Shown here: positions 58,540 through 64,000 of the stretch, piece after piece
Layout of the letters: each line of letters opens with the position of its first letter
How positions within the stretch are numbered: position 1 is the first letter of the stretch
Made by a program: the position numbers and the translations under genes
Notes under the pieces: generated by a model
Seen by the model: the letters and a program-made list of their open reading frames with translations, nothing else
Databases searched by the model: none
What the model was told of the DNA's origin: nothing
Assembly: GCF_001540865.1 (NCBI RefSeq)
Contig: NC_033621.1
Location: 13,622,238-13,686,237 of the forward strand
DNA from: Ananas comosus
Taxonomy: Eukaryota; Streptophyta; Magnoliopsida; Poales; Bromeliaceae
Direction of reading: 5' to 3'
Length of the DNA: 64,000 bases

Positions 58540-60573
58540 CCTCCCACCAAATAATTAAAAGTACACTATAACCCCTACTAACCCTATCATACTACCGTAA
58601 CACGCATCATCCCCGCCGTCGGAACTTCCCGCTCACCTACATCGTCCACAATGGACCCATCCCTTGATCCAGCTCGCGTTTCCATCCCACGCTGTCCGGC
58701 ACCCGGTCCCCCGCGTTTGTACCTGCGCCGCGCCGCGAGCCAACTGGCGCTTCGTCCGACTCCTCGGCGCAGCCGCCGGAGACGTCCTACTCGCGGTACA
58801 GAGCGGCAGATAACGGCTCGCGGCCAGCGCGGGCTCCTCCTTCCCCAGGCTCGCAGGCTTCAGGAAATCATATAGCCACTAGGTTTCGTGTGTGCCACTT
58901 GCGCGTCGACAATCATTATTCGCCCCCGACAACTACCCCACACCCACCGATTTCCCGCCTCCTCCGCCGATCTCCAGAGCTCTGGCCCGCGTCCAAGCTA
59001 CGGCCTACCGGCGTAATCATCGGCGTCGTCGACAGTCGGATCTTCTGCCGAATCAGCGCGAAGCCTCTCCGACCGCGTTTCGAGACCTCCGTTGACCGCA
59101 GCCTGCCCGGTTGTTGATATGGAGGGGGTTGGTTTTGCGCGCTGGACCGTTTGCAAGCACGCCACCTAGCTTCCCATCGTTCCCTTGTGGCAATCAAGCT
59201 CATCGATACGCGACGTGGCTTCAAACCGCGCCGGCTATAAGCGGATCCTCTTCCCACAACTAACCGTGACCATCGCCGTAAACCTGATCTCGCCGCGCAT
59301 ACACTGACGCGCACTGTAACGACATCACATGGTCGGCGCTCCCCGCCGCGGGGACGCGTCGTCCTGCCTTCGGCGCACCTTCTTACGGCTATGACCGCGT
59401 CCCTTGCGCCTGCGAGGCCCGCGTCGCGGGCCGCGAGTGTGTGCATCCGCCTCTACATAATAGTGGCTGGGCCGAGGCGCAGATACGCCTTCGACGTGAT
59501 CGGGGATCGATGCTGCGTATCGGCACGCCGGACTGATCCGCCTCCCCTCGGATCAAGCGCGGTTTACATTTTCATCAGGTCAGTAGCTCCGCCCTCATTT
59601 ACGAGACCCTATGTCCCATCCCACCCGTCTCGATCGCTGCTCAGCCGCCGCGAGCGCCGGCGTCTTCGTTCTGCATACGCCGGAACGAAGGTGCCCCGTC
59701 TAGGTTCGTCGTACGGCGCAGCCGCTACACTTCGCTGCCCGTTGCCCGCAGCAGCCTGCCGTCCTGACCCCGACGTCAGTCACGCTCGCGGGCACGCATC
59801 TTCTCGCCGCCATGGATGAGAATCGCTAGAGTTCGCTATTCAATTAGCTCGCTGAAGCGTACAACAAGTTTAACAATTATTTCCGAGACTCGATGCGCTC
59901 CCGACCTCCGCGATGGCTATCGCTCGCCAGGGCGCGCACCCCAGCTGGGAGAACCGCGGCCATCTCGGTCGCATCCTATCGGACCACTACGCGATCCGTC
60001 CGACAACTAAAACGGCCCAGCCATAAGGAAATGGCCTCAAGACCACTCCCCCAACTCCACTCGCCATGGGCTCTAGGCCAAATCAAGCCCAACAAGGTGC
60101 TCGACCCGGGCCAAGTTTAAACCCAACATTAAAGACTATGTGATGCCCTATGAGCCATCGAAAACTCCCCCCCAAAAACTAACAAAACCAACATCAAAAT
60201 ATCACTCGATCCATCGTCGGTCACTGTTCCATCCTCGTTTGATCCAACTACCTTGTCGATCATCGCCTTTTTCAACCCCCGAAAAACCGCCGCACAATAG
60301 ATATATTCTATTAAAATCTAAGAGTGACCGTAACAATGGTGGATCGGCGCGACATATAGCGCAAAAGTGAAAGGGATAAAGGTTCGTCGTAAAGGCATCG
60401 TGCCGTTATGAGCTAAGTGTTTAAGGATAAGCATGAAAGCAAATCTTCACACTATCAAAGGGCACATGAAAAAATAAAATGATAGTGGTCCACGCCTCAT
60501 TGAGTTGTGGATGACAGGAAAATTGAAGCTGAAAGTCCTTATTGGTCCAACCACCTTCAGCTCAGAACGGTTG
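58540..60573 (+). pseudogene. SBT pseudogene, noisy sequence (plus-strand partner of pair 3)
   Basis: Fragments of the intronless SBT can be followed in order: propeptide, Asp region (GVIIGVVDS at about 59000), His region (about 59300), the same large internal deletion as at 48902 (junction near 59730), Ser region (about 59870-60000), NYPSFIAFF (about 60245) and the 3' end with CAGCTCAGAACGG (60560). The frame is broken dozens of times by single-base indels. Most of these are probably sequencing error, but the shared deletion shows a real pseudogene beneath. It sits tail to tail with the SBT at 61722, as in the other pairs. Clean sequence resumes near 60540. Confidence 0.75.
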
Positions 60574-60917
60574 TGAATGAAAATACTGATCTTGCTAGAG
60601 CAGTATTTAATTATTTTCAAAGAAAATAAATTCAAAATATGGTTAGATATACTATATATATATATGCACTGACCATAGTAGATTTTTCTTTATGAATGGA
60701 TAAATTAGACCACTAGTGCTCCAAACTGTTTGGTCCTCCAATTGTAAATTCGAACGTTTAAAATTTAATCTAATTCCGATATTTTAGTCAACGTTTAATG
60801 CATCTGTATATTTATATATTATATATATTCGTCGACCCGATTGATCAATCTCACATTTCAATTCCATCATCTGTTACTTTGAGTATTTTTCACTCTGAAA
60901 ATTAGGCTGTTAATGAG

Positions 60918-61111
60918 GAAAAATTCTAAAATGCAACGGGTATATTGGGGACATGGCGTAACAAACCAATCAAATGTCTCCTTTTAGGAGTATATATATC
61001 CCATCATGATTGTAAAAAAAAAAATTTTATTGTACTTTTATTTGAAAAGTAGGAATGTTATTGGCTTATTATTTGATGACGTGGTGCAAGTGTGATAGTG
61101 TAGAATTCCTC
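60918..61111. mobile_element. 194 bp MITE with perfect 9 bp target duplication
   Basis: Starts GAAAAATTCTAAAATGC and ends TAGAATTCCTC, flanked by GTTAATGAG at 60909-60917 and 61112-61120. A 9 bp duplication suggests a Mutator-like non-autonomous element. The paralogous spacer near 24675 reads straight through (empty site). Confidence 0.85.
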
Positions 61112-61408
61112 GTTAATGAGATGAACTGAGAATCAGTGACTTTGTTGTGTACGTAAGAACGACTGAATCAGCAGATGCAAAAGATAACTTTTGAATTATT
61201 TTTTTGCATATTGTAAAAAACAAAGCATTGATTATAAATAATTTGCTACCCTAATATTTATCTCACTCCAAAATGATAGAACAATTAAAGCATTTTCTAT
61301 TTTTCTTCATTAATTTATTAAAGGACAATCTATAATGCGTAATCATATATAGATTCAAAATCACTTCATAAATAAGAATGCCTTACGGTATGTAACTGTA
61401 TCTGCTAA

Positions 61409-61640
61409 GGACAAAAATTTTATAGACATAGTCTCCAAATTTTATGGGTATAGTTTAGGGACTATGTGGATCGGCGCCACGTCCCACGAATGTCTTTTTT
61501 TAGTTACTTTTTCTCTCTCTCTCTCTAAAAATACAGGATTTTTTTTTTCTTTCCATCAGTGACCGATGGGCCATACGGCGCCCATCCGTATAGTCCCCAA
61601 ACTATTTAGTTTGGGGACTATGCCCATAAAATTTCTATCC
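61409..61640. mobile_element. 232 bp fold-back MITE
   Basis: Inverted ends of about 28 bp: GGACAAAAATTTTATAGAC at the left, and GGATAGAAATTTTATGGGC read inward from the right. Both continue into CATAGTCYCC. ATCTGCT flanks both sides (61400-61406 and 61641-61647). The paralogous site at about 25530 carries a single ATCTGCT. Confidence 0.8.
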
Positions 61641-61721
61641 ATCTGCTGCTGCATCTTCCTGCAATTGCAACTTTAATTTATTTCCCACTCTTCATTATAC
61701 CTCTCCATGCACGCGCGAATC

Positions 61722-63558
61722 TTAAAGCACCACTATAGGGCTCCTCACCGTGTATTTCCCGCTGGTATCAAACCAAATTATGGCACCGTAGTTCTCACCC
61801 GTACCGGAAATTGGCGACTTAACCGTAACGGTCACTTTGTAGCTCAGCTGCTGAAGAGTCTCCCGGAACTCCAGTGTCTGCGGCCACACCGCGATGTTGA
61901 CTCCCTTCGCGGGCGCCACCGCGACACTGTAGTTCCCAGGGGTCCCGACGTTTGTCAGGGTCCGCGAGAACTGCTGGGCGGCGCCGCGCGTTGCTTTCGG
62001 CCCGAAAATCGCAATGAACGACGGGTAGTTGAGGTCAGCCGACGGCTTCGAGCAGTCAACGGCCGACGGCGGCAACCGCACGATCGCGGCAATCTGCGTG
62101 CGCGTGTAGTTGGCGCTGCACAGCATGTTCACGTAGTCCTGCGGCACGGCTTCGTAGACGAGCCCCGGGTTGAGCGCCCCGTTGGGGTTGACATGCCCGG
62201 CACCGACCGCTAGGGGGCTGGCGAAGGCGTAGCCGTTGCCGGCATCCCTGATCGACTGTCCCATGTTGTCGACGAATGCCGCGGTGGTCATCATCGCCGA
62301 CCGGACCGCCGCTACGCTCCACTCCGGGTGGGCCGCCTTCAGCAGCACCGCCACGCCGCTCGCGTGTGGGCACGCCATCGACGTCCCCGAGATCACCATA
62401 AACTCGCTGGCGAGCAGCGTGTTGCCGATCACCGACGTCGGTAGCGTCGGTATCCACGACGCGAGGATGCTGTCCCCGGGAGCTAGGATGTCGGGCTTCA
62501 GCACACCGGGGTAGCTCGCCGATGGCCCCCGCGATGAGTAGCCGGTCACGACCGGGGCCGGCTTCGTGCCCAGAACCGTCTGCTTGAACTGCACGCTTGC
62601 AGTGGGATGCGAAACTGTGCGGACGTACTTCAGGAGCTTTACCGTGGCCTTCGGGCCGATGACCACCCCCGGAAACGAGAATCTGAAGTAGGATTCGTTT
62701 GAAAGAAAGATTGCGCCGCCAACGGTGGATTGGCCCACCACCTCCACCTGGTCGAACAGCGACCCAGTGTCGTGGCACACGACGACCGCACCGTCCAATG
62801 CAGATAAATCAGCCGCGGAATTGCAAGCCGAGATGGTCCTGTTGTAGACCAAGGATCTGTTTTGGATCCACGCGTTCTCAGGGTAGAGCGAAAGGCCGGT
62901 TAGGGTTCGCCCGTTGCCGAGCGTCACCACCGCGGAGAACTGGCGGTCGACCGTGCCGGCGGCCACCGTCAGCTGCCAGGGGATGCCGTTGTGCAGCGAG
63001 GTGAGCTTCGGGCCGTAGTTCCCGGCCGATGACGAGACGAAGACGCCCCGCTCCATCGCAGCGAACGAGGCGATCGCGACCAGGTCCTCGTACAGCGGGA
63101 CGCCGTCGAACCCCATCGATATCGAGATGACGTCGACGCCATCTGCGATCGCCCGGTCCATCCCGGCCAGCACGTCCGACGCGTACTGCCCCTCGTCCCA
63201 GAACGTCTTGTACATGGCCACCCTCGCCCGCGGCGCGATCCCTCGTGCAATACCCGGAGCATACCTGTAAAACCATCTGCTTATACCATCTGAAGCTTAC
63301 ACTAGAATGATTATATATATCAGAGTAAATCACGCTTCCAACATATACCCATAGAAGGAGGCGTCGGGGACGAAGTTTCCAGCGGCGGTGGAGGAGGTGT
63401 GGGTGCCGTGGCCCTCCGTGTCGCGAGTCGAGTTCATGGAGAGGACTTTGGCCGGGTTCGCTGCGACGAGGCCCTTGTTGAAGAATTGAGCTCCGATGAG
63501 CTTCCGGTTGCACAACGAGGAGTTGAACGCCTGGCCCGGCTCACACTTACCCTTCCAC
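61722..63558 (-). CDS. Subtilisin-like serine protease (pair 3), first exon outside window
   Basis: Exon 3 (61722-63264) and exon 2 (63349-63558) are intact and join across an 84 bp intron. Exon 1 (signal peptide, propeptide and catalytic Asp) must lie beyond 64000, since intron 1 starts at 63559. Exon 2 carries the catalytic His ([11 protein letters not shown]). Exon 3 carries oxyanion Asn (SSAGNYGP) and catalytic Ser ([14 protein letters not shown]), followed by the Fn3-like tail to SPIVVL. Exon lengths (210 and 1543 bp) equal those of the genes at 17562 and 25609. It has more amino-acid changes than those two have between each other, e.g. CSANYTRTQ and [10 protein letters not shown], but no lesion. 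Predicted active if exon 1 is intact. Confidence 0.9.
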
Positions 63559-64000
63559 CTGTTGAATATAAAATATGAAAATATATTTTATATTAAGTTT
63601 TTGAAGAAAATGATTTTCACTTAAATCTACTGCAAAACGAGGTTCAGTAAAATTTTAACAACTTTATGCACATGGTATCTACTCCTCAAAAGAGAAGTTT
63701 TGTGGGTGCGTTCATTATATTTTGAGATTGATGCAACTTTATATGATGGACGGTAGATAATGTCTTACATCATGGAGACTATTACTACAAGAAATTTGTT
63801 CAGCTTAATTGCTAGATGAAAAATTTATAATTTTGATATTAAATTTTAAAAACTGTAATCTTTATGCTTAGCTTAGCAGCTTAGGAGACTTGCTAATTTT
63901 GACCATTTGATTTATACCAGTTTTGAAACTGAAAAATAACTTTTTGCAATCATAAAAAAAAATATATATTTTTAACTATATTATATATAACGGTATTGAC
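63559..64000 (-). other. Intron 1 of the pair 3 SBT gene, incomplete
   Basis: Homologous to the start of intron 1 in the paralogues (19403-19903 and 27451-28390), without the Helitron-like insertion of the latter. Exon 1 is expected shortly beyond the window edge. Confidence 0.75.

Larger units (their letters stand above)
60574..61721. other. Convergent 3' spacer of pair 3
   Basis: Homologous to 16584-17561 and 24286-25608. It differs by two private MITE insertions (60918-61111 and 61409-61640) and lacks those of the other pairs. Confidence 0.75.

Noticed and set aside
58916..59819. Frames of 140-180 codons in the noisy SBT pseudogene
   Set aside because: They arise from frame-shifted reading of GC-rich SBT sequence riddled with probable sequencing indels.

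Overview
The window is nuclear DNA from a flowering plant. It has spliced genes with GT-AG introns, long AT-rich spacers crowded with MITEs and LTR elements, and plant-type subtilases. The very GC-rich, intronless subtilase at 14.2 kb points to a monocot. A bromeliad such as pineapple is possible, but nothing in the sequence fixes the species.

Layout. (1) 1-2738: the 3' half of a DUF639-family membrane protein gene (five exons in view, + strand). (2) 4.1-7.7 kb: the proteasome lid subunit gene RPN6, with a 2.1 kb intron in its 5' leader and an uninterrupted coding region. (3) 8.9-14.2 kb: repeats, including a Mutator-type MITE, a Helitron-like AT-rich repeat and a second MITE family. (4) 14.2-64 kb: a subtilase (SBT, peptidase family S8) cluster. 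Its repeating unit is a tail-to-tail pair: a plus-strand SBT facing a minus-strand three-exon SBT across about 1 kb. Pair 1 (14232-20403) has both genes intact. In pair 2 (23.2-28.9 kb) the plus-strand partner is a 5'-truncated pseudogene carrying a solo LTR, while the minus-strand gene is intact. In pair 3 (58.5 kb to the window end) the plus-strand partner is heavily broken; the minus-strand gene is intact as far as seen, but its first exon lies outside the window. One more broken plus-strand copy lies at 47.9-49.1 kb.

Between pairs 2 and 3, 29-58 kb is almost entirely repeats: a complete TRIM retrotransposon with target duplication, a large non-coding LTR element with LTRs of about 4.3 kb, a probable Ty3/gypsy-derived insertion inside an SBT promoter, and a 2.2 kb element with long inverted ends.

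Assembly quality matters here. Eight single N bases mark joins. Three stretches (about 34.2-42.1 kb, 51.5-52.0 kb and 54.8-60.5 kb) look like uncorrected long-read fill: they repeat cleaner sequence elsewhere in the window with an indel every 10-20 bases. Several apparent duplications (9.4/9.55 kb, 29.5/50.8 kb, 31/38.5 kb, 43.2/54.8 kb) are therefore probably one locus written twice. Gene and pseudogene counts in 30-60 kb should be read with that in mind.

The intact SBTs are predicted secreted serine proteases (signal peptide, I9 propeptide, S8 catalytic triad, PA insert, C-terminal Fn3-like domain) acting in the cell wall or apoplast. I found no evidence for a wholly new molecular system. 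The most notable biology is the repeated convergent SBT pair and the dated series of transposon insertions that tell its copies apart.
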